Shown: piece after piece, positions 9,401-19,700 of the stretch
Layout: every line of letters begins with the position of its first letter
How positions within the stretch are numbered: the stretch's first letter is position 1
From: Parelaphostrongylus tenuis
Taxonomy: Eukaryota; Nematoda; Chromadorea; Rhabditida; Metastrongylidae
Direction of reading: 5' to 3'
DNA: 64,000 nt
Assembly: GCA_019055375.1 (NCBI GenBank)
Contig: JAHQIW010000107.1
Span: 248,001 to 312,000 of the forward strand
The notes under the pieces: model-generated
Told to the model about the DNA's origin: nothing
What the model saw: only the letters and a program-made list of their open reading frames with translations
Databases searched by the model: none
Program-made: the position numbers and the translations under genes

Positions 9401-10768
9401 TCTCTGGCATTTAACAACGAACAGCGTAGCGAACGCCACATCCAGGCTGTTCTCGAGATTGGAAAGGGACTCACTCACTCAACCAGTATTCTACGACGCT
9501 GAAGAAGAGGACGAACTAGTTGAATGCTTGAATTGCTGGGATCCGTACTGTTAGAAAAAACACGGTGACGACGTATAATAAGGTGCCAAAGATATACAAA
9601 CTTTGAACCCCGAGGGGAGTTGAACGCACCTTTCACCCTTCCCGGGGGAGCGCACAAACCACTTCACTATCGAGGCTCCTCTTTTGCAGGAAGAGTGAAG
9701 GAAAGGTCAAAGTCCCTCCCGGGGTTTGAGGTTTTGCATGCCGCTCAACATTATTGAATATCATCACTAATACTATATCTTTACTATTGTTCCTATCATC
9801 ATTTTTACTACTGTAATTCTTTTTAATATTCTTTTTCTCCCTACAATTTTTATCATTTTTGTTATGCTTATTGAATAATTATTTTGTAGTCATTATTGAC
9901 CATAAGAGTGGTTAGAGGTGCTCTGCGTCGCACACGAGGTCAGTGGTTCAATCTCGCGCTCATGGCTCATCAAGCCATCCATCCTTCCGGGGTCGGTAAA
10001 TTGGTACCAGATAGGTCTTAGACTTGTCTAGGAGGATAAGCAGCACTGACTCGATTCAGCGGAAGGCCACCGCGAGTCATTGTTAAGGCCACATATGCGT
10101 TCAGTCACCTCCAAAGTTAGGAATTGAAGACGAATGCATGGCGCATCCCTCAGGGATTGATTAACGCCGAGAGCTCTATCCTTTATCCTTTTATTGACCA
10201 TCACTATCGATATTAACTTGGTATGTATCTTCAATTGGTTGTAGTCATTTTTGAGGGGGAAGGGGAAGGGGAAGGGAGAGGAGCTGTGGCCGAGTGGTTG
10301 TGTTCTGCGACACAACTGAACAGTAACCCCGCCGCCTCGCGACACTCTCCCGCAGTCAACAACCAACGCCCTAAGGAACGCTGAAACCTGGCTATCCTCG
10401 AGAGTGCAAGGGGACGCGTTGAACCATTATTCCACGAGATTCATGAAGAAGACGAAAATTGAATCGAACGTGAGAAGTACTGGGACCCGCAATGTAAAAA
10501 AGAACAGCTTTGAAAACGGGTCGATTAGAATAAAGCAAGTAAAAGTAATTATTTCCTGGAGTTTACTTTCTGTTGCATTTCAGCGAAAGGTTGGCGCATC
10601 GCCAGCAATCGAGCCGACTGCATGAACGGTGATTTTCGACAATTTCACATCCATACTCAATATTTCGAGTCGCTAAATCAACTGCTCGACTCGATTTCAC
10701 CTTCGTACCGACAGCGATTCGGCGGTAAACTTGCCGAAAAACTCAGCAATCTCAGTAAAAACACTTGA
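3417..10768 (+). CDS. GSKIP: GSK3-interacting protein (GSKIP/DUF727) orthologue, 3 exons
   Basis: Exons: 3417-3553, 3608-3783 and 10584-10768; 165 aa predicted. Phases are consistent and all introns are GT-AG. Residues 1-45 are a low-complexity Gly/Ser/Thr/Pro leader. The GSKIP domain follows, with LEEEA, ISEMLP, LFLNLTT.EGK.YCIELTAKGWRI and, in the last exon, YFESLNQLLDSISPSYRQRFG. Vertebrate GSKIP shows the same pattern (LNLTT.EG..YCIELT, LLD.LSP.YREAFG) and binds GSK3-beta and PKA regulatory subunits; that role here is by homology. Human GSKIP is about 139 aa, so this protein is longer only at its N terminus. The second intron is 6.8 kb and loaded with SINEs, fold-backs and an RTE fragment. 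Splicing at 3588 instead of 3608 would break the frame. Confidence 0.85.
4056..4650. repeat. fold-back element (family C) in GSKIP intron
   Basis: The arms, about 4076-4215 and 4488-4640, are inverted copies: the 'acttttcggtcataagggtac' end recurs reversed at 4609-4635. The inner arm motif 'gctatcgaatgattac' recurs across the window, near 8270, 8920, 11070, 16640, 19120 and 51400. This makes it the most dispersed repeat after SINE A. No coding capacity seen. Confidence 0.55.
4660..5320. other. intron sequence, nothing recognised
   Basis: Part of the long GSKIP intron. Apart from a short G+C-rich patch at about 4830-4870, I see no repeat shared with the rest of the window and no exon. Confidence 0.4.
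5325..5500 (-). mobile_element. tRNA-derived SINE (family A), truncated, minus strand
   Basis: On the minus strand it carries the family body: the block around 'ggtaccagactt', the 'gccttccatcc' block, the tRNA-like head and the shared 'gagtcactgtaaaggcc' region. The 3' tail is missing. It lies in the GSKIP intron, about 150 bp before a plus-strand copy. Confidence 0.6.
5650..5915 (+). mobile_element. tRNA-derived SINE (family A)
   Basis: Contains a B-box-like GGTTCAATCCC at about 5674 and the family tail (atggcgtatctcctcagagattgatcaacaccgagagctt type) ending in a T/A-rich 'tttatctttttatcc' tract. The A-box region is poorly conserved. Confidence 0.6.
6050..6450. repeat. diverged family-1-like repeat with two hammerhead relics
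   Basis: The stretch 6230-6360 aligns loosely with the arm of the 50.5-kb element ('caacgagcaatc', 'gttcgtc', 'agggcaagctc'). The blocks at about 6111-6165 and 6420-6475 are direct repeats 309 bp apart. Hammerhead relics occur at about 6059-6086 (-) and 6398-6420 (+). Both read UUGAUGA (C3 changed to U). Stem II is GACU/GGUC in one and GGCU/GGCC in the other, both with GAAA tetraloops: a compensatory A-U/G-C swap. The 3' core is damaged in both, so activity is unlikely. Confidence 0.45.
6460..6990. other. intron sequence, weak internal repeats only
   Basis: Part of the GSKIP intron. A loose tandem pattern of 'ttctt..tgttct..cgtgtctt' occurs three or four times around 6735-6880 at about 50-60-bp spacing. 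No exon recognised. Confidence 0.35.
6999..7563. repeat. 560-bp fold-back element with hammerhead-like motif in both arms
   Basis: The arms 6999-7236 and 7344-7563 are near-perfect inverted copies around a loop of about 105 bp. Each arm contains GGCU-CUGAAGA-A-GGC...GCC-GAAA-CGU-C-AGCC, at 7046-7081 on the minus strand and 7484-7519 on the plus strand. Stem I (GGCU/AGCC) and stem II (GGC/GCC) are perfect, but an extra A separates the core from stem II. The high arm identity points to recent origin or gene conversion. Confidence 0.7.
7690..8806. repeat. fold-back element (family C) interrupted by an RTE fragment
   Basis: The arms 7690-7775 and 8724-8806 pair as inverted copies (shared 'gaactcattcgctrgagag'). 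Between them is a smaller hairpin (8009-8036 against 8108-8135) and then an RTE fragment on the minus strand. The layout implies that the LINE fragment inserted into, or was captured by, the older element. Confidence 0.5.
8283..8702 (-). mobile_element. RTE-type LINE fragment (reverse transcriptase C-terminal tail)
   Basis: The minus-strand frame reads ALTYAAETWSLRKQDER, then ERSMLGVSRISQMRERIRSS, then KLRWAGHVMRFNDNRWTRAV and RWSDFF. These are characteristic of the C-terminal region of RTE-like non-LTR retrotransposon polyproteins, downstream of the polymerase domain. The frame is open for about 139 codons, which suggests a fairly young insertion, but the endonuclease and catalytic RT parts are absent. 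It lies in the GSKIP intron, opposite to the gene. Confidence 0.85.
9333..9560 (+). mobile_element. tRNA-related SINE, family B, copy 1
   Basis: The head 'GTAGCCGAGTGGTTGTTATGC' looks like a type II tRNA (Ser/Leu-like) A-box region. The body aligns with 10270-10500: the CTCGAGA block, a 'gaagaagaggacgaa' block, and an end resembling TGGGATCCG...TGTTAGAAAAAA. The two bodies also resemble each other when translated (for example EEDE and WDP.C). A short conserved peptide from a multicopy gene therefore cannot be ruled out. Confidence 0.45.
9590..9700 (-). mobile_element. tRNA-like sequence, probably SINE head
   Basis: Read on the minus strand it has an A-box-like TAGTGAAGTGG and a B-box-like GCGTTCAACTCC spaced as in a tRNA. 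The acceptor stem does not close, so I do not call a functional tRNA gene. Confidence 0.35.
9904..10196 (+). mobile_element. tRNA-derived SINE (family A), well preserved
   Basis: It has the head GTGGTTAGAGGTGCTCTGCG, a B-box-like GTGGTTCAATCTC, and the full body including 'ggtcggtaaattggtacc', 'aggccaccgcgagtcattgt', and the 'atggcgcatccctcagggattgat' tail ending in TTTATCC repeats. It can serve as a reference copy for the family. Confidence 0.7.
10253..10281 (+). other. G-rich tract with quadruplex potential
   Basis: Four or more G-runs (GGGGG, GGGG, GGGG, GGG) separated by AA or AAG occur just upstream of the second family-B SINE. They match the usual G-quadruplex pattern on the plus strand. 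Function unknown. Confidence 0.4.
10270..10500 (+). mobile_element. tRNA-related SINE, family B, copy 2
   Basis: The head 'GTGGCCGAGTGGTTGTGTTCTGCG' matches copy 1 at 9338. Downstream identity includes CTCGAGAG, 'attccacgagattcatgaagaagacga' type sequence and TACTGGGACCCGCAATGT. It ends about 85 bp before the last GSKIP exon. Confidence 0.45.
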
Positions 10769-11892
10769 AATTGCTTTATGGTGTTTGTCGCTGGCCGTAT
10801 GAAGTCAGTCATTTTCGTTTCACTCTGCTAGAAATGTTTCAGAAATGGAATCTATAGAGGCGAGATGGTTTGTCGATGATCAAAACTAGTTCCCTTTTTT
10901 GGAATCCAACTTTTTCAAGTCGCTATTGTGTTAACCATTTGTGTCGAACTCGTTTTATAGTTAAAATTTGGTACCTTTCCCCATCCGCACCCATTCGCAG
11001 TCTTGCGGCGAAACAAGATATCTTTGGTAGAACAAAAATTACCATAAAAAATCGTCGAGAGTTAAGCTATCGAATGATTACTATAAGAGCTGCTTATATG
11101 AGAAAAGCTCTGTCCAGCAGAAAATGCTCGAGTGTGTAACTTAATTTTGTTTTTACTCTCGCAACGTACTCAGCTGGCAATTTTGAAAATAAAATACACC
11201 TTTGGAATTCTTGAGATATGAGCTGTCGAATGACTCTACTAAGGCTCGAAGAAAAAGCATACAGGCGATTCTCCCGAGAGGTTGAAAATGGGTGCGAATA
11301 GGAGGAAACAACCCGACATTTCTTGAAGAAACATCATGATAGTTATTCTTTTTTGCTTTGACAGATCCTAATTGTCGTCGTAGATAGCTGGAATCCGAGT
11401 TTTTATTTCTTTCAAACTCTCCTTTCCCTTTCATATTGCTCCCCATCTTTCCGTCCTCCTTGTCTTTCCCTCGATTTTATTGTCATTTTTCAAGGGGCTT
11501 TGGTCAAGTCATGGTGAGGAAATTCACTAGAAAGAGGACCTTTATTGGCGCTAGTGGCCCATATTCTTGCCGATTTATGGATACAGCATATCCTTCTCCT
11601 TCTTAGTCGAGTAATGGAATTTTAATCTAGTCGTTCTGTTTTGAAGACGGTTTAAATTTTGATTACTATCTTAGAAATTGTCGTTTTTTTCCCGCATAAA
11701 GCTTGCGCGAGGTCGGTATATCCTTCATAAACGATGTCTGAAGTTTTGGCGATATCGCCTTTTTCAGAATCTAGACGTATACTATGTCATACCAGATTCT
11801 GTCTGTCGGAAAGATTGATTTTTGAACTAGATTTTCATAAGAATTAGGGAATTTTTACTGAGTATTTGGATGTGGTGCGATGTAGTACGACT
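10769..11892. other. intergenic space between GSKIP and HYOU1
   Basis: No exon recognised. A family-C repeat piece is at about 11050-11130 (atcgaatgattac...ctctgtccagcag). A hammerhead-like relic (GGCGAUAUCGCC hairpin beside CUGAAAA) is on the minus strand near 11740-11785, next to a 'cgcgaggtcggt' block shared with the 6.98-kb and 24.4-kb elements. Confidence 0.4.
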
Positions 11893-12095
11893 AGACTCAC
11901 CCTTTCGGAACCATGGACCCACGGCCCCCGCGTCTTTAACTGGCAACTCTGGGCTCTCCACTCTATCTCCACTACTTCTTTAACCCCCAGCGTGTTGCGT
12001 CCTAAAAATAGCAGTGGGTAGCACAGAGGAAGTGGAGCGGACCGTTCAGAATTGCCAGTTGATGCAGATGCAGAGGACATGTGTATACGGTCCCT
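11893..12095. mobile_element. MITE family M, copy 2
   Basis: The left end reads CCCTTTCGGAACCATGGACCC and the right arm is the inverted copy ending near 'ggtcccttaagg'. The core has CAGCGTGTTGCGTCCT. It shows moderate decay relative to the copy at 21953. Confidence 0.55.
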
Positions 12096-12299
12096 TAAGG
12101 CTAACGAAGACGAGATCGTCGAAATGTCAGACATCGATATCGAAGAAGATGCCAACCTGTGTGAAAGCCTTTCATGAGGGACAAAGAACTTGTTGCGAGA
12201 TAGCTTTCATTTTTTATGCCGAGATTTCAGCGATAGTCGGTCTTTTGATTCGAATGTTATGTGTACTCTGATGAAAACTAGGTCAAAATTGAGTCCTTG

Positions 12300-13290
12300 A
12301 TCAGCATACAAAAGTCCATGAATGATGTAGACTGTAGAAATTTCGGTCTCCTGAGCTCCAATTTCATGCCGACCTTATGCCTTTCCAGCTCCAGTTCTAT
12401 GCAGAATCAATGCCTCATTAACCCTATTTCTTATCTCTCGTGCGGAACATATCCCTTTGAGGACCACCGTTGGTGGGCAGGCGGCGTCGCGTCGTCGCTT
12501 GCGCTGCATTTGCGACAGGCAGCGTCCGCATGTCTGGCTGTCTGCGCCTGCTTTCCCATGAGGCACGGCGTCGCCATTACAGTAGCTGAGTGAGATTTGA
12601 CATGGTCGTGGTTTGATACAGAACGTACCATATGGTCCTCGAAAGGTTATACCTCTTTGGATTTAGTTTTATTCTGAGAACTAATGCCTCTCTAGTTCCA
12701 TTCTTATACGAACTCATGCCTCTTTAGTCCCAGTTTTCTGACCAATCTATGTCTCTTTCAGTTCAAATTTTATCCAAAACTCATGCCTCTCCTGCTCTTT
12801 TATCCAGTGTCGGAACTTATGTTCTGTAGCTTTATCTTGCTAGCAAAGCTTATGCCTCTCTAGCTCCATTTCTTACACGTAACTTATGCCTCTTCAGCTC
12901 CACTTTTATGCAGAACGATTTCCTCTTTAGCTCCATTTCTAACCCAAAATATACCCCTTTGAGGACCACCATTGATGAGCAGGCGGCGTCGCGCCGTCGC
13001 TCGCGCTGCACTTGCAGGCGGGCGGCGTCTGTGTGTCCGTGCATGCATGTCTGGCTGTCTGCTCCTGCTTTCCCATGAGGCGCGGCGCCGCCATTACAGT
13101 AGCTGAGTGAGATTTGACATCGCGTGGCTTTGTACAAAACGTACCATATGGTTCTCGAAAGGTTACATCTCTTTAGCTTTAGTTTTATTCAGAACCAATG
13201 CCTCTCTGGTTCCATTTCTTGTGCGTAACCTATGACTCTTTAGCTCCAGTTTTTATGCCCAATCTATTGCTTTGTAGCTTCAGTTTGTGC
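12300..13290. repeat. tandem duplication (502-bp offset) with GC-rich cores in an 'atgcctctctagctcc' minisatellite
   Basis: The block 12459-12720 recurs at 12961-13215 with the same order: gaggaccacc, GGCGGCGTCGCG, ctgtctg, 'cccatgaggc', 'gccattacagtagctgag' and 'aacgtaccatatgg'. The cores are surrounded by many degenerate units of about 45-60 bp that contain 'atgcctctctagctcc' and 'tttatgcagaac'. Overlapping open frames on both strands differ between the two copies, so coding is unlikely. G+C content is well above its surroundings. Confidence 0.6.
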
Positions 13291-13599
13291 AGAACTGCTG
13301 TTGTCTAGTAGTTTTTTGAATACATAGGAAGCTTGCTTAATTTTATCGTTTACAATATTTGTGTAGATGAGTTTCGTGCCAGCAGTTTCCTTTGTCGTAG
13401 CCGTACTTTTCACATTTGCTTATTCTGCAATAAATATTTTGATATTGAGTGTTCTTGAGGGTATTTGCATCGATTGTTCTATACAACGTAATCAATCAAT
13501 AACTGAAAAGTATTGTCTTCCGTTTATGATCTATTTCGAAACAGCTTTCTTCCAATCTAGAGGAATAGTTCACACCTTTCTTCGAAAGGTGCATTCTTT

Positions 13600-13672
13600 T
13601 TTGTAGTGCTTTTTTGCTCTTTTTTTTTCTTTTCCTTTTCTTTTTTCCTTTTTTTTCTTTTTCTGTGTTTCG
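13600..13672 (+). repeat. polypyrimidine (TTTTC)n tract
   Basis: About 70 bases of almost only T and C, upstream of HYOU1. On the minus strand it creates a Lys/Arg-rich false open frame. Confidence 0.6.
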
Positions 13673-13754
13673 ATTTTTGTTCATTGAGCTCATAGTGGTT
13701 CGCTATGTGTGTCTGATGTGCCAAGAAATATTTTCGTATGCTTTAGAAGTCCGG

Positions 13755-13770
13755 TTTTTCCTTCTTCTAG
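13755..13770 (+). promoter_or_regulatory. probable spliced-leader acceptor of HYOU1
   Basis: TTTTTCCTTCTTCTAG ends 16 bases before the HYOU1 ATG at 13787. It is a strong pyrimidine-rich 3' splice site with no matching upstream coding exon, as expected of nematode SL trans-splicing. Confidence 0.5.
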
Positions 13771-13786
13771 TTAGGAGTTATCTGCA

Positions 13787-16700
13787 ATGATAGTGGGTGT
13801 CCAGTGGCCGGCGATGATTAGCGTAGTAGTGGTACTGGCGACTGTGATCATTCCTACTAGTAAGTTAGGATTGATTCGTGATTTTCTCTTGTTTAAGCTT
13901 TATTTTGCTTTTATTTATTTGTTCTTTTAATTCACCAAATCTTGATATAGTAGATGCTGCGTTCGGCGCAATGTCGATCGACATGGGAAGCCAATTTTTG
14001 AAGGTATGAAGATGTACATTATCCCTTTCAGGACTGTGGATCCATGGCCTCTGAATCTTTGAGTGGCAACTCTGGACGGTTTGGTCCACCTCCTCTGCAT
14101 CCTTAACCTCCAGCGTACCACTTTGGACGCTGCATGCTGGTGTTTGAAGATGAGAAGGAGGTAGAGCAGACCGTTCAGAGTCGCCAGTTAAAGATGCAGA
14201 TGCCGTGGGTCCACGGTCTTAGAAGGTTATCTATATATTTCTCATATATAGATGTGTAGATATATTGATGTAAACATTTTGTGCTATCCCTTTCATGACT
14301 ATTTATTGTTCTTATGTATCTTTGAATATAATATATATCGTATTGTTATGTGTATTTTCTAACACATTTTCTTGTCGTGTTGAAAGATTTCTGTGGGAAA
14401 AATTTCCAAATTTATGTTCATCATCAATCAGTGATTACGCAGGTGGGAATCATAAAACCGGGAATGCCGATGGAAATTGTTCTCAATAAAGAATCTCAGC
14501 GGAAAACACCTAGTGTTCTGTCGATTAGAAACGACGAGAGGTAATTGGGTTTTTTCTTAGATGAAAGTTTATTCGTAAACAATCGTTTAATATTTTGAAT
14601 TGTCAGTGAAAATCACTCCTTGGCCCTTTCGCGGCCGCGGACACACCTCATCTGCATCTCTAACCTCCAGCGTGAGAACGCGTTGTGTGTATAAATCGTA
14701 TCATTTCAATTGTACTATTATTATTTTCCTAAGTTGTGTGATATCTAAATATATCATTGCTGCTATTGAATGGAAGTTGAAGATGCAGGGGAGGTGGAGT
14801 ACATCGTCCAGCGTTTCCTCTTTAGAGGAGCTGGGTCCACTGTCCCGAAAGGGTTAGCTGGCATTAGGATATATTATGTGCCATAATTTCGGAAGACCAT
14901 TTTCCTATAGAACTCGGAAATAACTATTAATATGCGTTAACCTTTAGGCTTTTCTTGATCCACCGGCGCGAGGTTGGTAATCGTAGAAGTAGTAGTAGTT
15001 CGCTCGGTGATTTCGCATTCTCTAGAGTTTGTACTACGTTGTACTGGACTATTTTTGATAAATAAGAATAGTCTAATATAAAGCCGTATGTCCAGATTCC
15101 TAGGAAGGCGAAGTCGCCGGAATTAAGCCATTGGACTGCCGTCACTGGCACCATGATCGTCCTCGCGTCGGCTAAGCAGGAAGCGCTTCTGAGATGCATA
15201 ATACGTGCCACATTCAAATGTTACTCTGTTGTATTGAACGGAAATTCATAGGCTGTTCGGTGACGCAGCACAAGCGCTCGCCACCCGATATCCTGCCAAT
15301 GTCTATGGACATCTACTGGATCTGGTCGCTAAACACGTGGATCATCCCTCAGTGGTCTTGTTCCGAGAACGATTTCCACACTTGAAAATTGAGAAACACG
15401 TCAACACGAGTTCAGTGACCTTTCCCATTGGGTAGGCTGTGTTTCAGATCATATTTTACAAGTGTAAATACTGAAATTTCTTCTTCTTCCTCTTGATGGA
15501 AGCGGAATTTCCTAGAGAATTTTCCGCCAGAGCTTGATCCAGTCCGAATTTCACTTAGAGTATTGTTGTGAGAGTCGTCTTACATATTTTCAAAAGCATC
15601 TGACTAGTGTGTCTGTGCGAGTACTTCAAGATCCAACGGCTTCATACTTTAGCGACTCTACATATTCGGTAGAGACACTGCTTGCAATGATATTGACGAA
15701 TGTGCGGGAGTTTACCGAGGCATATGCAGAGGTTTTCTTTGAGATTTTTTTTCTCTAAATCTGATACTTTTCCGTTATCGTTAATCATTCTCGACCATTT
15801 GTGTGCTTACATGTTTTTCTGCTCTTTTTCATAGAGTTCAAGTGTCATGATAGCGGAAATCATCTTTATTTGACCGCCGACAGCGGCGTGATGATGTTTA
15901 AATAAACCCAATGACGTAGAGTGGTGTGCAAAAACGTTTGCGTTAGCCGAGATTTGAACCCAGATCTTACTCTTTACGGGAGCACGTGCTTAACCGTAAG
16001 ATCGGAAAGAGTAAGATCTGGGCTCAAATCCCGGCTAACGCAAACGTTTTTGCACACCACTCTACATCATTGGGTTTATTTGTCATGATAGCTTGAATCT
16101 CGACAATGCTGTAACAGTGGAAATAAAATTACATTTTATTCGGCGCGTTTCTCAGTGGACAGAGCTTTTCCTCCACGCTTTCAATATATATGAAAATGGA
16201 GAAAACTTTTATCAATTGATTATGCCGAGGTTTATAGAAAGTCGAACTTTTGAATTGCTTCCAATATAATTAGAAAGCGTAAAATTTGCTGATCCCACTG
16301 GTGTTCTTGGGTTTTGAAAGGCGGGAACTTGTAGCAGCTAGAAAAAGATTGGGTTTCGCAGTCGGATGCGCATTTCTTGTCGGCTAGAGCAGTGTGTGAG
16401 TGCTTGTGTATGATCGCGATTGATTAGTCGTGCAGTCTGATTTACATGTGGCGCGATTTTGGTTATAAGTCAGGCTTTTTTTTCTCCGTTCTGTACAGAT
16501 TTGTAGGTAAAATATATGGCTGTGATGTTCCAAGATTTTCTCTACACGTTCATATGCTTTTCATGCATAAGCTTAGTCTGCCAAGGCTTGGGTTCAATTA
16601 AGGATTTATTTGGAAATCTAAATTGAAATTGAAAATTGCAAGCTGTCAGAACGATAGGACAGAGTTTCTTCTACTATCTTAATACGAAAACTCAAATAAT

Positions 16701-19700
16701 CTGCACGAAAAGGGGAGAAAATTTCTGAATAAACAGCAGAAATACGCGCATCACGAATGAAGCGTAGTTTTATTTTCACTGCTAGAGTACTGTAGGAAGT
16801 CTTTCAGAAAGTAAGTACAGTTCCAAATTAACCGAAACTGAAACTTTTTTGAAAATTACTAAAAGTCTGGTGAAGATTTTTGTCTAGCAGAAAAGGATTC
16901 ATCAAAGATATTATAACCGAAGAGTACCTCAATTTTTTCTCAACATACGATTATCATTTTATTCGTACAGCTTTACAGATGGCTATCCGTGATGTGGTCA
17001 TTAGTATACCTGTATTTTTCACCCAAGCCGAACGTCTCGCTATTGAGAAAGCTGCAGAAATATCTAAATTGAATCTACTACAGGTTAGTAGATTTCGAAA
17101 CTTGGACTTTCCAACGATTACAGGTAACTTTGTTCTATGTAATGCTAGTAGTGATGTATTAGCGCGCGTGGCGCAGTGGTTAGAGGTGTTTTGCGACGTG
17201 CATAAGTCGGTAAATCGACGGCTGATGGTTTCTTCCAGTGCTCAGTGCTCACCAAGCCCTTCGTCCCTTTGGGTCGGTGAATTGGTGCCAGACTTGTCTG
17301 GGAGGATAGCAGCAATGGGTTAATACATCGGTAGGCCACACGCGAGTCATGTAAAGGCCAAATAGGCATTCATTCACCTCATAAGACGCGAGATAAAGAA
17401 AATCCACGGCACATTCCATAGGGATTGGTCAACTCCGAGAGCTTCAACCTCCAGTTTTTTTCAACAGTAATGTTGCTCAAAACCAACGTTGTTTATCACT
17501 TTTAATGATCTTGTTTATCACTTTTAAGCTGATCAATGACGGAACTGCTGCTGGTCTCAATTACGGGATGTTCCGGCGGAAAGAGATCACCGATAAACCG
17601 CAGCGTCTTCTCATCTATGACATGGGATCGGCAAAGACTGTGGCGACCATCGTCGAGTACAAATTAGAGAAAGCTAAACATGGTAAAGAGCCGAAGGTAT
17701 CTTGACGTTTTTGAACAAGCCACTTTCTGGAACACTGCATCTTGTCTGGGGAAATTCTGGTCACTATTGCTTTAGATGTCCGTACTCGGAGTGGGTTTTG
17801 ATCGACGGCTAGGCGGATTAGAGATGACGTTGAGGCTGAGAGATCTACTGGTGAAGAAGTTTAATGAGAATTACAAATCACAGAAAGATATCACGACAAG
17901 TGAGCGTGCTATGGCGAAGTTATTCAAGGAAGCTGAACGTCTCAAACAGGTTAGCAGTCGGCTTTGCGTCACGTTAAGTGTGGTGTTTTTGTAGGGGTTT
18001 TCTGTGATATAATATTTTCAGAATAGTACACTGTGTATCTGCAGTTATGTAGCAAGTACTGGTACTGTCTGTTTGCAAACCTTTTTCAATCCTTTCGAGA
18101 GGAAAGCGTTTTTTCGCTTTTTCTTCAAATTTTTGGCAATCAATGGATATCATAAATTCAAGGCAGTTGTAGCCTTTGGTTGTTTAGTAAAAAGTCTTTT
18201 CAATACGTTGCAGTAGCGAAAGTTAAGTGAGAAGAAAGTTTCATAACACCGCTGAAAATTCAAAGTTTGTACATAAATTCAATTAGAAACACCAGTAATT
18301 ATTCTTCGAGATGAAGCTCATCATTATCCACGATCTTCTGCGAGATCTGAAAGCTTTCGGATCTTCGCTCAAAATCGCCATCTTCTGGTTTTGAATCAAT
18401 AAAAGCTTCTGACATGCCTTTTTCAACTTGATCAAATGTCTCGAATCGGCGTCCACGCAGGAAATGTTCCATTGAGAGGAAAATATTCAATGCACTATGA
18501 CGGGCGTACCGTGGCAGATTCCTATGGAAATATTCCTGAGATGTTCTCACGAATTTCCAATGTTTGATACTGTGCCGATACTGTGGGAAGCAAACAAAAG
18601 ATTTGAATTTTTGGCATGTGTTAAGCAACCTTTTCCTTAACCTAGTAAAATAAGATTTCAATCGCGTCGTGCATCATCACGCTTATTTCGTTTCACATCT
18701 CAAAGTTTTTTCTTCGTTTTATAGGAATTTCTAGGTTTCGCGTAATAGGGTTGTAGAATAATCTTTGTTCTAGCGTTCATGGACTTGGTCTTACATTTTT
18801 ATTTTACATTTCCGAGTAAATCCCCTACTAATCCTAAGCTAAGCATCCTGAGCTTAGAAAAACGAAACGTAATCTTCTTTTCCCGCTTCCATCGCTTTAC
18901 AAAGACTTTCCAAAAACGAAACCTAGCTTCAGAATCGTTCAAATTTATGCTGTCAAATAAGTACTATTACGAATGTGGCGAAATTTGTCCACGCAGCCAT
19001 TCTCTTACCTTGTCCGAGCAAAAACTTCTATGATTGTGAAACTCATATTTGTTTGTGCTGCTAATCCGCAATAAAAGAATTTTTTCAGGAAACAAACACA
19101 GTATTAGATTAGTTGAATTTAAGCTATTGAATGTTATTGAAAGTCTGAAAAAAGCTAGAAATATCGTGTCTGCAAAGGGTTGAAAAATGGATTACGATGA
19201 CGGATTTGTACTTAAATGATCTTTTTAAAAAGGGAACTACCTCGTCTAGGCTTTCTACTGTCTGCTTTCTCGCTTATTGGTTTTTTCCCTAGAAAGATAT
19301 TGTGGCTGAAAACGGTTTGGTTTATAGTAATCTTTCTTTTTCAGGTGTTAAGTGCAAATCTAGACTATTTTGCTCAAATCGAAAGCGTTCATGAGGATAT
19401 CGATATGCGTGTACAAGTCACTCGGGACGAATTCAACGGGCTAATTGAAGATCTCTTGACACGTGTAGCTCCACCGATTGAACAAGCTCTGAAAATGGCT
19501 GAATTGCCGCTTGAACAGGTCTTTCATTGAAGATTTCATAACTCGTGGCCGATTTCAATTATCCGTGTCACCTATTCTGTTCAAAAATTGCGTTATATCT
19601 TGAAAATCGTAGTATTTTTCTTGTGGAATCGTCAAGAAGAAGTCTGAGTATGCGGTTTGTGCTTTAGTTTGGTTTGCTTCACTTTATGTACATGATCCAG

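Noticed and set aside
9333..9420. Functional tRNA-Ser/Leu gene
   Set aside because: The A-box is good but acceptor and anticodon stems do not pair; it is better explained as a SINE head.
12375..13137. Minus-strand frames over the duplicated GC-rich block
   Set aside because: The two copies differ by indels that shift the frame, so no conserved protein.
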